Assembly (NCBI GenBank): GCA_900290375.1
Contig: OMOF01000867.1
Location: 1 to 52,593 of the forward strand
Length of the DNA: 52,593 nt
Source: Candidatus Desulfosporosinus infrequens
GTDB taxonomy: Bacteria > Bacillota > Desulfitobacteriia > Desulfitobacteriales > Desulfitobacteriaceae
Direction: 5' to 3'
Under the pieces are notes generated by a model. That model was not told the origin of the DNA, ran no database searches, and worked only from the letters and a program-made list of their open reading frames with translations. A program made the position numbers and the translations under genes. This document shows, piece by piece, positions 10,969 through 18,213 of this stretch (its first letter is position 1; every line of letters starts with the position of its first letter).

Positions 10969-11173
10969 GTATGACACATCGCTCGGTACTTACGACGCAG
11001 AGCAAACTATCCGTTCAAGCTCCTGCTATGGGGAGCGGGGTTCCCGGCCAAAGCGACATCCCTGTCGCATGGCCGGCAGAGCGCATCCCTGCGCTCTGCC
11101 CCGTGTCTGGGGTCGGTCGCTTGAACGGAAGTTTGCTGAGCTGCTTACGTAAAGACGTCGCGCTGTGTCATAC
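10969..11173. repeat. 205-bp structured intergenic element with about 50-bp inverted terminal arms and internal perfect hairpins
   Basis: Left arm 10969-11020 (GTATGACACATCGC...GCAGAGCAAACTATCCGTTCAAGC) is nearly complementary to right arm 11119-11173 (GCTTGAACGGAAGTTTGCTGAGC...GCGCTGTGTCATAC). Core: CCGGCC(AAA)GCGACA-TCCC-TGTCGC(AT)GGCCGG and GGCAGAGCGCA-TCCC-TGCGCTCTGCC. Confidence 0.8.
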
Positions 11174-11269
11174 TGCGTCCCGGGCCAGGAACGGTGGAAC
11201 GTTTAGTGCTGCTTTGGAGATAGTTGAGTATCCCTTTTATAACGAGGGTTTAGGGAGACGGCACATTTC

Positions 11270-11316
11270 ATGTGCACCGTCTTGGATGCAAGTCGGGGAC
11301 GGTTCTCGGCTTGCAT
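11270..11316 (+). repeat. Interspersed REP-like repeat, copy 1 (TGTGCACCGTCTnnGnTGCAAGTnGGGGACGGTTCTnnGCTTGCAT)
   Basis: ATGTGCACCGTCTTGGATGCAAGTCGGGGACGGTTCTCGGCTTGCAT; near-identical in inverted orientation at 52549-52593. Confidence 0.8.
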
Positions 11317-11326
11317 ATCTTTGTGC

Positions 11327-11360
11327 GCAGACGCGTGCAGAAAATGCTCCTCTCCCGTCG
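11327..11360. repeat. 34-bp repeat GCAGACGCGTGCAGAAAAYGCTCCTCTCCCGTCG, copy 1
   Basis: One mismatch to 11706-11739; related copy at 14660-14689. Confidence 0.85.
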
Positions 11361-11549
11361 ACCTTGCTCAGGAGCGCCTTTCTGCCAAGCGACCACATTC
11401 ACTCTCCAAGCCTTACCCCGGAGGAACGTTTTCTGCTAAGCGAATGCGCCAAAGTCGAGATTCGAGGTTCGATATCCGCGCCTGATATCCAAGCCAAAGG
11501 AACTCCTTTCTACCAAGCGACTGCTTTCGTTCTCCATAGCCCCACCCCA

Positions 11550-11739
11550 GAGGAGCGTTTTTCTGCTAAGCGGATGCGTCCGTGGAGCCGCGCTAAAAAC
11601 GAGCGCCGGCGGTTCGCGCCCTCGTTGCGCGTCAGAGGTTCACATTCATCCTGCCCAGAGGTTTGGCAAGCTCGCGAACCGTCCAGTTCATCAGCAGCGT
11701 AACTCGCAGACGCGTGCAGAAAACGCTCCTCTCCCGTCG
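11550..11739. repeat. Miniature inverted-end element, long copy
   Basis: Left end GAGGAGCGTTTTTCTGCTAAGCGGATGCGTCCGTGGAGCCGCGCTAAAAACGAGCGCC, right end GCAGACGCGTGCAGAAAACGCTCCTCTCCCGTCG; ends are inverted copies (GAGGAGCGTTTTCTGC). Internal GGCGGTTCGCG...CGCGAACCGTCC hairpin. Confidence 0.7.
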
Positions 11740-11774
11740 GCCTATCCCCGTCGCGCGCGTACAACAAGCTCCCC

Positions 11775-12494
11775 CTACAGGATTTTACTCAAAAACGCCT
11801 GCGTTCGAGGATTCTTAGGATGCTCAAATACTTCGTTGGGCTCTCCTTCTTCCATTATTACGCCCTCGTCCATAAAAATCACCCGATCGCCGACTTCACG
11901 TGCAAAGCCCATCTCGTGAGTTACAACGACCATAGTCATTCCTTCACGAGCTAAATCTTTCATTACCGCCAGAACCTCTCCGACCATTTCCGGGTCTAGA
12001 GCGGACGTGGTCTCGTCAAAAAGCATGATCTTCGGTTTCATAGCTAAAGCCCGCGCAATCGCAACCCGTTGTTGCTGTCCCCCAGAAAGACGATCCGGAT
12101 ATTCGCCTGCTTTATCGGATAGCCCAACTTTAGCCAAAAGATCTAAACCAATCTTTTCTGCTTCCGCCTTCTTCGTTTTACGAACAATCTCTGGAGCGAG
12201 TACCACATTTTGAAGTGCTGTCATATGCGGAAAAAGATTAAACCGCTGAAACACCATGCCTACTTCCCGTCGAACCGCATTAACATTGGCTTCGGAGTTA
12301 AGTACAATTCCATCAACAATAATCTCTCCGCTTGTCAGCTCCTCAAGTTTATTTAGACAACGCAGGAAGGTACTTTTTCCCGAACCACTCGGGCCAATCA
12401 CAACTACCACTTCCTTTTCGAGAATATGGCAATCAATTCCTTTAAGCACTTCAAGTTTACCATAGGATTTATGCAAGTTTTTAACGTAAATCAT
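11775..12494 (-). CDS. Polar amino acid ABC transporter ATP-binding protein (GlnQ-like)
   Basis: [47 protein letters not shown]; neighbouring permease and binding protein. Confidence 0.95.
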   Translation of the reverse strand: MIYVKNLHKSYGKLEVLKGIDCHILEKEVVVVIGPSGSGKSTFLRCLNKLEELTSGEIIVDGIVLNSEANVNAVRREVGMVFQRFNLFPHMTALQNVVLAPEIVRKTKKAEAEKIGLDLLAKVGLSDKAGEYPDRLSGGQQQRVAIARALAMKPKIMLFDETTSALDPEMVGEVLAVMKDLAREGMTMVVVTHEMGFAREVGDRVIFMDEGVIMEEGEPNEVFEHPKNPRTQAFLSKIL

Positions 12495-13158
12495 TCTTGC
12501 CCAACCTCCTCTCCATATAGGCAACCCATTGGGCAATTAGCTGGGTCATTACAAGATAATACAAGGCAACTGTTATATACATAGGAATGGGTTGAAATGT
12601 TCGCCCAGCAATAATCTTCCCGCTATAGAAAAGTTCTTCGATCGCGATAATAGATAACAGCGACGAATCTTTTAGTAAAGCGATAAACTCGTTACCTAAG
12701 GGCGGGATCACTCGTTTAAACGCTTGGGGAAGGATTACATAGCGCATGGACTGACTGTGGTTCATCCCCAACGACCGTGCTGCTTCTGATTGCCCACGGT
12801 CGATCGATTGAATTCCCGCTCTAAATATTTCAGCAATATAAGCACCTGAATTGAGGCCCATCGCCAAGACCCCTGCAATATACTGATAGTTTTCCGGCAG
12901 GGTATCCCAATGAAGGACCCTGGGGACTAAAAAATATACCAAGAAGATTTGCACCAATAATGGGGTCCCTCTAAAAAAATCGATATAAATAATTGCCACC
13001 GCACGCAAAATTCTTTTTTTTGATAAACGCGCTAAAGCCATAAAGAGCGCTATGACAACTCCAATAGCTATTGCGCCAGCTGTCAGTTCTAAAGTCAGTA
13101 ACGCTGCTCTGTTCAGTATAGGGATACTATCTACGGCTGCCTTCCAGTTCATTTCCAC
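12481..13158 (-). CDS. Polar amino acid ABC transporter permease (HisM/GlnP-like)
   Basis: [46 protein letters not shown]-loop motif of polar amino-acid permeases. Confidence 0.94.
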   Translation of the reverse strand: MEMNWKAAVDSIPILNRAALLTLELTAGAIAIGVVIALFMALARLSKKRILRAVAIIYIDFFRGTPLLVQIFLVYFLVPRVLHWDTLPENYQYIAGVLAMGLNSGAYIAEIFRAGIQSIDRGQSEAARSLGMNHSQSMRYVILPQAFKRVIPPLGNEFIALLKDSSLLSIIAIEELFYSGKIIAGRTFQPIPMYITVALYYLVMTQLIAQWVAYMERRLGKNDLR

Positions 13159-13246
13159 AGAAAATCCTCCTTATTTTTCATTCTGAAGCCGGGATAGGAA
13201 TCATCCAATCGTGTCTATTCCCATGTTTCTCTTACCACTGCCTGAA

Positions 13247-13275
13247 ATTATACATTTTAGTACAAATTTATACAA
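13247..13275 (-). promoter_or_regulatory. Candidate sigma-A-type promoter for the permease/ATPase genes
   Basis: Minus strand TTGTAT-17 nt-TATAAT, about 90 nt upstream of the permease start. Confidence 0.5.
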
Positions 13276-13430
13276 GCAAAAAAACAGCTCCGCAGACCAA
13301 TCTCCTTTAACGCGATCTATTTCTACTCGATAATCGAGTGTAGTACCTAAAGAAAACTTGGGTGGCACCAAGCAAGGCCAAGACTCAAACAAGGATGTTG
13401 CTGGTTACACTTTCTGATTGGTATAAAGAT

Positions 13431-13463
13431 AAACAGAAGGCACTTTACAAGTACCTTCTGTTT
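13431..13463 (-). terminator. Stem-loop terminator downstream of the binding-protein gene
   Basis: AAACAGAAGGCACTTTACAAGTACCTTCTGTTT inverted repeat just past the stop at 13508. Confidence 0.65.
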
Positions 13464-13507
13464 ACAAATTTCTTAGACTTCACAATGAAACTGAAAAGAA
13501 AGAATTC

Positions 13508-14305
13508 TTAGAATTTCGGTGCATCCTTCTTAAACCATTTCTTGTACATCTCATTATATTGTCCGTTAGCTATTAATTTTTTCAACGAAGCGTCCATTTT
13601 ACTGGCTAAGTCCGTATTTCCCAGCTTCATAGCTACTCCATAATATTCCACCCCAGAGTTGGCATCCACTGATTCAATCTGGGCGCTGGCATTTTGCGCT
13701 TGGAACCAAAGCACAACTGGTGCATCGGCCACAACAGCATCTACACCACCGTTTAATAGATCATTAAGAGCGTCCGGTGTTGTATCATATTTTTTGGTCT
13801 CTATGCCTATTTTTTCGACTGCAAATTGACCTGTTGTATTGAGTTGCACTCCAACTCTTTTTCCTTTTAAATCTTCTAATGTTTTAAAGTTGGCCCCTTT
13901 TTTCATGGCTATATATTGACCGCTTTTAAAATACTTGTCACTAAAAGTGACACTTTTGGCGCGTTCATCTGTAATCGTCATAGCTGAAATCACTGCATCA
14001 TATTTCCCTGCTTGCAAAGCTGGGATTAAGCCATCAAAAGCAGCCGTCTCCAACTTTACCTCATATCCCATATCTTTTCCTAGGGCCGTGATGAGCTCAA
14101 CGTCGAACCCCGTAGGTTGTTGCTTTTCATCCATAAACTCAAACGGAGCATAGGTGATATCCGACCCAACCTTCAGAACCTTTGCAACAGGAGCTGGAGT
14201 GGGTGCTGCGGGGGCTGGTGCACTGGTGCTTCCGCATCCAGCGAGCGTCAACAAGCTTAGACTAAGTAATCCGGCCAATACTAAACGGAATTTTGGTTTA
14301 AACAT
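13508..14305 (-). CDS. Polar amino acid ABC transporter substrate-binding lipoprotein
   Basis: Lipobox LTLAGCGS; SBP family 3 sequence KVLKVGSDITYAPFEFMDEKQQPTGFDVELI. Confidence 0.95.
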   Translation of the reverse strand: MFKPKFRLVLAGLLSLSLLTLAGCGSTSAPAPAAPTPAPVAKVLKVGSDITYAPFEFMDEKQQPTGFDVELITALGKDMGYEVKLETAAFDGLIPALQAGKYDAVISAMTITDERAKSVTFSDKYFKSGQYIAMKKGANFKTLEDLKGKRVGVQLNTTGQFAVEKIGIETKKYDTTPDALNDLLNGGVDAVVADAPVVLWFQAQNASAQIESVDANSGVEYYGVAMKLGNTDLASKMDASLKKLIANGQYNEMYKKWFKKDAPKF

Positions 14306-14381
14306 TTATATTTCCCCTCTCTTTTGGATGAGTTTAAGTAATTGCTTCATAAAATCCTTTAGCTCATCCTTATTGTTTTAG

Positions 14382-14425
14382 ATTATACATAATAAAAAAT
14401 ATTTATTCAATGAGCAATGTGCTCA
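14382..14425 (-). promoter_or_regulatory. Candidate promoter (TTGAAT-17-TATAAT) with abutting palindrome TGAGCA-ATG-TGCTCA
   Basis: -10 at 14382-14387 and -35 at 14405-14410 read on the minus strand; palindrome 14411-14425 immediately upstream of -35. Confidence 0.5.
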
Positions 14426-14600
14426 CTAGAAAAAGGGAGGCAAGAACCTCTGCCAATCTTCTTACACCTTTTTTTAAGATCGTGTTAAGATTTATTATGT
14501 ATTCTATTATGTAAGTGTTAATTCCTGCCTATGAGAGCATCTTTAAGAATCTTTCTTACTTTTTTATGTTAAACTCGAGACCCGATCCGCAAAGCTCGAG

Positions 14601-14689
14601 CAGGGGAGTGTTTTCTGCTAAGCGGATGCGTCAGTGAAGCCGCGATCCAAACGAGCGCCACGCGTGCAGAAAACGCTCCTCCCCGTCGG
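14601..14689. repeat. Miniature inverted-end element, short copy
   Basis: CAGGGGAGTGTTTTCTGCTAAGCGGATGCGTCAGTGAAGCCGCGATCCAAACGAGCGCC + ACGCGTGCAGAAAACGCTCCTCCCCGTCGG; matches both ends of 11550-11739 without the internal segment. Confidence 0.75.
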
Positions 14690-14714
14690 CGACTCACCCA
14701 CTTATCCCCCAAAG

Positions 14715-14790
14715 TTACGCACAGGGGGGTGTGGATAATGTGTATAAGTATTAAAAACGCACTGTTTTTCCCCGGAATAACTGTGGATAA
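14715..14790. promoter_or_regulatory. Cluster of DnaA-box sequences
   Basis: TGTGGATAA at 14730-14738, TGTGTATAA at 14739-14747, TGTGGATAA at 14782-14790 (exact TTATNCACA on minus strand); one-mismatch TTACGCACA at 14715-14723; further one-mismatch TAATCCACA just downstream. Confidence 0.7.
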
Positions 14791-14834
14791 CCTTGTTGAA
14801 AGAATGTTTTCATTGGATAATCCACAAAGCCAAC

Positions 14835-14873
14835 AGAAAAAAGCATTGGGCGACCCAAAGTCAACCAATGCTT
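14835..14873 (-). terminator. Rho-independent terminator of the zinc-ribbon gene
   Basis: Minus strand AAGCATTGG-loop-CCAATGCTTTTTTC. Confidence 0.85.
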
Positions 14874-14907
14874 GTCATGTCAAATAATTTAATCCAATGT
14901 GCTTGAA

Positions 14908-15210
14908 TTAATATTGTTCGCGAGCTGGGCGGTGGTGCTGATAGCACTCACGGCAATATACTGGACGATCGGATGTCGGTTGGAAAGGAACTTGCGTTTC
15001 CACTCCACAATCCGCGCAAACTACAGTAAACATTTCGCGTGATCTTCCTTCTTGGGAATTACGGCTCGCTTTGCGTACGTTGCGGCATTCGCGGCAACGT
15101 TGTGGTTCGTTTTCGAATCCTTTTTCAGCGTAGAATTCTTGTTCTCCAATAGTGAAAATAAAAGTTGCTCCGCAGTCTTTACATACTAGATCTTTGTCTT
15201 CAAAGGCCAT
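14908..15210 (-). CDS. Small zinc-ribbon protein (two CxxC...CxxC modules)
   Basis: LVCKDCGATFIFTIGEQEFYAEKGFENEPQRCRECR ... VVCADCGVETQVPFQPTSDRPVYCRECY. Confidence 0.9.
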   Translation of the reverse strand: MAFEDKDLVCKDCGATFIFTIGEQEFYAEKGFENEPQRCRECRNVRKASRNSQEGRSREMFTVVCADCGVETQVPFQPTSDRPVYCRECYQHHRPAREQY

Positions 15211-15274
15211 GAAAGATATTCCCCTTACGTAAAAAAATGTAATAGGCTATGCCCATCCATTTGTAATTATAACG

Positions 15275-16045
15275 CTAATCACGCAAAGGCACAAGTTTTT
15301 TTTCAAGTCCAGCGGCCAAACACAAGCCATAAATTGCTACCACTCCGCTGCCGAGCAGGGCTTTTGCCACGGCTTCTAGCGTTGCTCCCGTTGTCGTTAC
15401 ATCATCCACCAGCCACACGCTTTTCCCTTCGATATACTGCGGTTGAAATACCCCAAACGCGCCTTTCAGGTTATGTAGACGTTCCTGACGGGAAAGCGGG
15501 ACCTGGGACAAGGTTGGTTCGATCCGCTCGACCCCCCGTAGAATCGGTAAACCCAATTCCCAATGTAAAGCAGAGGAGATCACCTCTGCCTGATTAAAGC
15601 CTCGTTCTGCCAGACGTGTTGCATGCATAGGAACTGGCACAATACCATCAACTACAGGAAGTTTGCTGATGGCCCAATCTGAAAAGGGTCGAGCTATGGC
15701 CCTGATACTCCGAGGGTTTGCTTCGAATTTTACTTTTTGGATAAGATCCTTTAATCCTCCGGAATAATATCCCCAAGCAGTAACCTGATCGAGGTACTTA
15801 GGCCCACGACCCGCCTCGCAATCAAGGCAGAGTAGTTTCTCTGACAGAATCAACTTTCCACATCTCCTGCAACGCTCCAGCTCCGGCTGTAGATAATCAG
15901 TTGTACAAGTCGGGCAAATTACGCCAGCCTGCTCGCCGCCGCAAAATGCACACGCTTGTTGATTAGCAAACCATAACGCCTGCGTGATCTTAGTCGCTTC
16001 CTTCCAAAAGCCCATCAATACTTTTACCCCCCTGTCCGTGGTCAT
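15275..16045 (-). CDS. comF: ComF family phosphoribosyltransferase-like protein
   Basis: N-terminal zinc cysteines CAFCGG...CPTC, PRT motif VWLVDDVTTTGATLEAVAKAL; adjacent comFA. Confidence 0.93.
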   Translation of the reverse strand: MTTDRGVKVLMGFWKEATKITQALWFANQQACAFCGGEQAGVICPTCTTDYLQPELERCRRCGKLILSEKLLCLDCEAGRGPKYLDQVTAWGYYSGGLKDLIQKVKFEANPRSIRAIARPFSDWAISKLPVVDGIVPVPMHATRLAERGFNQAEVISSALHWELGLPILRGVERIEPTLSQVPLSRQERLHNLKGAFGVFQPQYIEGKSVWLVDDVTTTGATLEAVAKALLGSGVVAIYGLCLAAGLEKKLVPLRD

Positions 16046-16054
16046 GGTTTGAAC

Positions 16055-17764
16055 CTATGTCTCAATGAGGCCTAATTCCAAAGCAAGTTTATTTTGCTCC
16101 TCAATCCACCGCACCGCAGTTTTCATGGCCGATGTCATCCGCTTAGATACAAAAAGAACGTTTCCTGCTGGACTTTCTCGAGTTCGCCCCACCCTTCCTG
16201 CCATTTGCACTAGCGCCCGTTCATCAAAAACAGGATGATCTGCGGCAAGCACTACGACTTGTATCCCAGATAACGTGATACCGCGCTCTAGAATAGTCGT
16301 ACTTACAAAAAGATCATATTTACACTGACGCAGCCGCTTAATCTTCATGGAACGACCCGGGTCAGAGCTGTAGCTGCCTTCAACACTCCAATCTGGAAAA
16401 CATCGTTGCAAACATTTGGTCCAGGGATCGACCCAAGAGATCTTGGGAACAAATACTAACACCGGTCCCAGTACCCTCAATCTTTCGATCTGCGTCGTCC
16501 ATAAACCTATGCACCCGTTGGGCTCTAGCGAATGACGGGATCTTTCCCAAATCGGGACTGGCAAAGCGGTTCGATGATGCCGTGCGGGAAGCCGAATGAG
16601 CCGTATCTTGCCTTGTTGAACCCCCTTTAATCCTTCAGGTGAGGGGGTTGCCGTTAAGTAGAGTATTTTTCCATTTTGGCGTAAGGCATGCTTCAATCCC
16701 CATTCCAAAGCTCGGCTCCCATGATAGGGAAAGGCATCCATCTCATCCATGAACACCACATCAAAGGCTCGCCAAAATCTTGAGACTTGGTGCGTGGTCG
16801 CTAGCACCATTCCTCCGCTTTGGAATTTGACTAAGCTAGTCCCTGTCAACACCTGCAGCGGATAATCAGGAAAGTCACGCCGGAGCCTCGGCACGACGTC
16901 ATTAATAACATCCTGACGTGGCGCGGCAAAAAGTACGGATTTCCCTTGTTCTAGAGCCCATGCGGCAGAAGGGAAACACACCTCAGTCTTTCCTGCTCCA
17001 CACGCGGCCCAGAGCAGCGCCGTGTCTTCGGAGGCGTCTTTGATAAATTCAAATACTTGTTGGCCAGCTAAACGTTGCGCCTCTGTTAAGACCCAGTGCG
17101 GCTGAAATCTCACCTCAGTAGGGCCGTCCAGGAGGGAACGTTGATCACGATAAAGTACATCCAAAGAAGTGCTTGACCCGATACTCTCACAACTTCGACA
17201 CGTTGCGGCCATTCCATAAAGACTGGGCCACTCTTCTACATCTTTTTCCCCACAACGTTGACACTGCCAACCACTGCCGTGCGGCCGCACTGCGGGAACC
17301 CACTCTGCAAAACCCTGCTCCACACTGGTATGTGCCAGTTTTGTAATTTCCTCATCTTTAATCTTGAGCTCTCTGGCAAAGCCACGAAGGTCACCATATG
17401 ATAGTTGTCTTCCTAATATCAATCGATTGAAGGTGGTCCAAACTTCATGATCTCGCGTCTCATCCACTGGATTTTGACTAATCTTTAAAATCGGGCAGAC
17501 TTCCTTCCAGGTGAAGTCCTGCGCGTCCCAGCCAAGCTCTTTAATGATTTTAAGGATTTCAAGTTGAGTATCTTTTTGTTTAGGCACTTTGTGCCAGAAG
17601 GCAAAAAGGTCTCGCCGCTGGAGCCGCTCTTGTACGACCTGAATATTCGCCAAAGAGAGGGGCGTGCTAAGATAGCTTATAACACTGGTATTCAGCTTGT
17701 CCCTCTCTCGAAATGGAGAAAAACTGACGTTACCGTTTTTATTTAACGTCAGAAAAAAATTCAT
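16055..17764 (-). CDS. comFA: ComFA-like late competence DEAD/DEAH-box helicase
   Basis: CQRCG...CRSCE zinc finger, ALLWAACGAGKTE Walker A, DVVFMDEMDAFPY, QMAGRVGRTRESPAG. Confidence 0.93.
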   Translation of the reverse strand: MNFFLTLNKNGNVSFSPFRERDKLNTSVISYLSTPLSLANIQVVQERLQRRDLFAFWHKVPKQKDTQLEILKIIKELGWDAQDFTWKEVCPILKISQNPVDETRDHEVWTTFNRLILGRQLSYGDLRGFARELKIKDEEITKLAHTSVEQGFAEWVPAVRPHGSGWQCQRCGEKDVEEWPSLYGMAATCRSCESIGSSTSLDVLYRDQRSLLDGPTEVRFQPHWVLTEAQRLAGQQVFEFIKDASEDTALLWAACGAGKTEVCFPSAAWALEQGKSVLFAAPRQDVINDVVPRLRRDFPDYPLQVLTGTSLVKFQSGGMVLATTHQVSRFWRAFDVVFMDEMDAFPYHGSRALEWGLKHALRQNGKILYLTATPSPEGLKGVQQGKIRLIRLPARHHRTALPVPIWERSRHSLEPNGCIGLWTTQIERLRVLGPVLVFVPKISWVDPWTKCLQRCFPDWSVEGSYSSDPGRSMKIKRLRQCKYDLFVSTTILERGITLSGIQVVVLAADHPVFDERALVQMAGRVGRTRESPAGNVLFVSKRMTSAMKTAVRWIEEQNKLALELGLIET

Positions 17765-18191
17765 AGCTATCCCTCTCTTTTTGGTTATTCTCCTCGGCTA
17801 AGGTAAAGTTCCCGTCCTTACCGCTACCTCCGCAAAGTATACACTGATAAATCTCAATTTCAGGGAACCGACGCTGAAGACATGATATGTATGTTCCTTT
17901 CTGTCCGGGGGTCCCACTTTGCTGAACATTAACCTCAATCCAGAGCGGGACCCTACATTTCTTCTGAAGCCTGGGCAAGGCCCTCTTAAAATGCCAAAAT
18001 TGCTTCTCCAACTCACTGTATTCTGAATCTGAGTACCAAACATATTTAAAAGTATGTGTTCTACTAGCAAGTCTTTCCTTCCAGGCTTTGATAAGGGCCT
18101 GCCATTTTAACGGGATACTCCATTCCATGCGCGAATCAGTTCTCCACAATAGAATGACTATGATCATCACTACGCACACAACAAACGTCAT
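17739..18191 (-). CDS. Hypothetical protein with N-terminal membrane helix
   Basis: ORF 17739..18371; probable start MTFVVCVVMIIVILLWRTDSRMEW at 18191 with GGGGGCGAG upstream; 3' end overlaps comFA start. Confidence 0.65.
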   Translation of the reverse strand: MTFVVCVVMIIVILLWRTDSRMEWSIPLKWQALIKAWKERLASRTHTFKYVWYSDSEYSELEKQFWHFKRALPRLQKKCRVPLWIEVNVQQSGTPGQKGTYISCLQRRFPEIEIYQCILCGGSGKDGNFTLAEENNQKERDSYEFFSDVK

Positions 18192-18213
18192 AAACTCGCC
18201 CCCCTGACACAAC

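Noticed and set aside
10955-11767. ORFs 10955..11152(+), 10971..11702(+), 11270..11485(+), 11510..11767(-) in the csp-ABC spacer
   Set aside because: They run through the structured element and repeat copies, overlap on several frames, have low-complexity R/S/P-rich products and no recognisable domain; best explained by GC-rich repeat DNA lacking stops.
14700-14830. Possible chromosomal origin of replication
   Set aside because: DnaA boxes are present but no dnaA, dnaN, recF, rnpA or rpmH neighbours and no clear AT-rich unwinding region with DnaA-trio; a secondary DnaA cluster is the more modest reading.
14569-14868. ORF 14569..14868 (-), 99 aa
   Set aside because: Covers the inverted-end repeat, the DnaA boxes and a terminator; not a credible protein.
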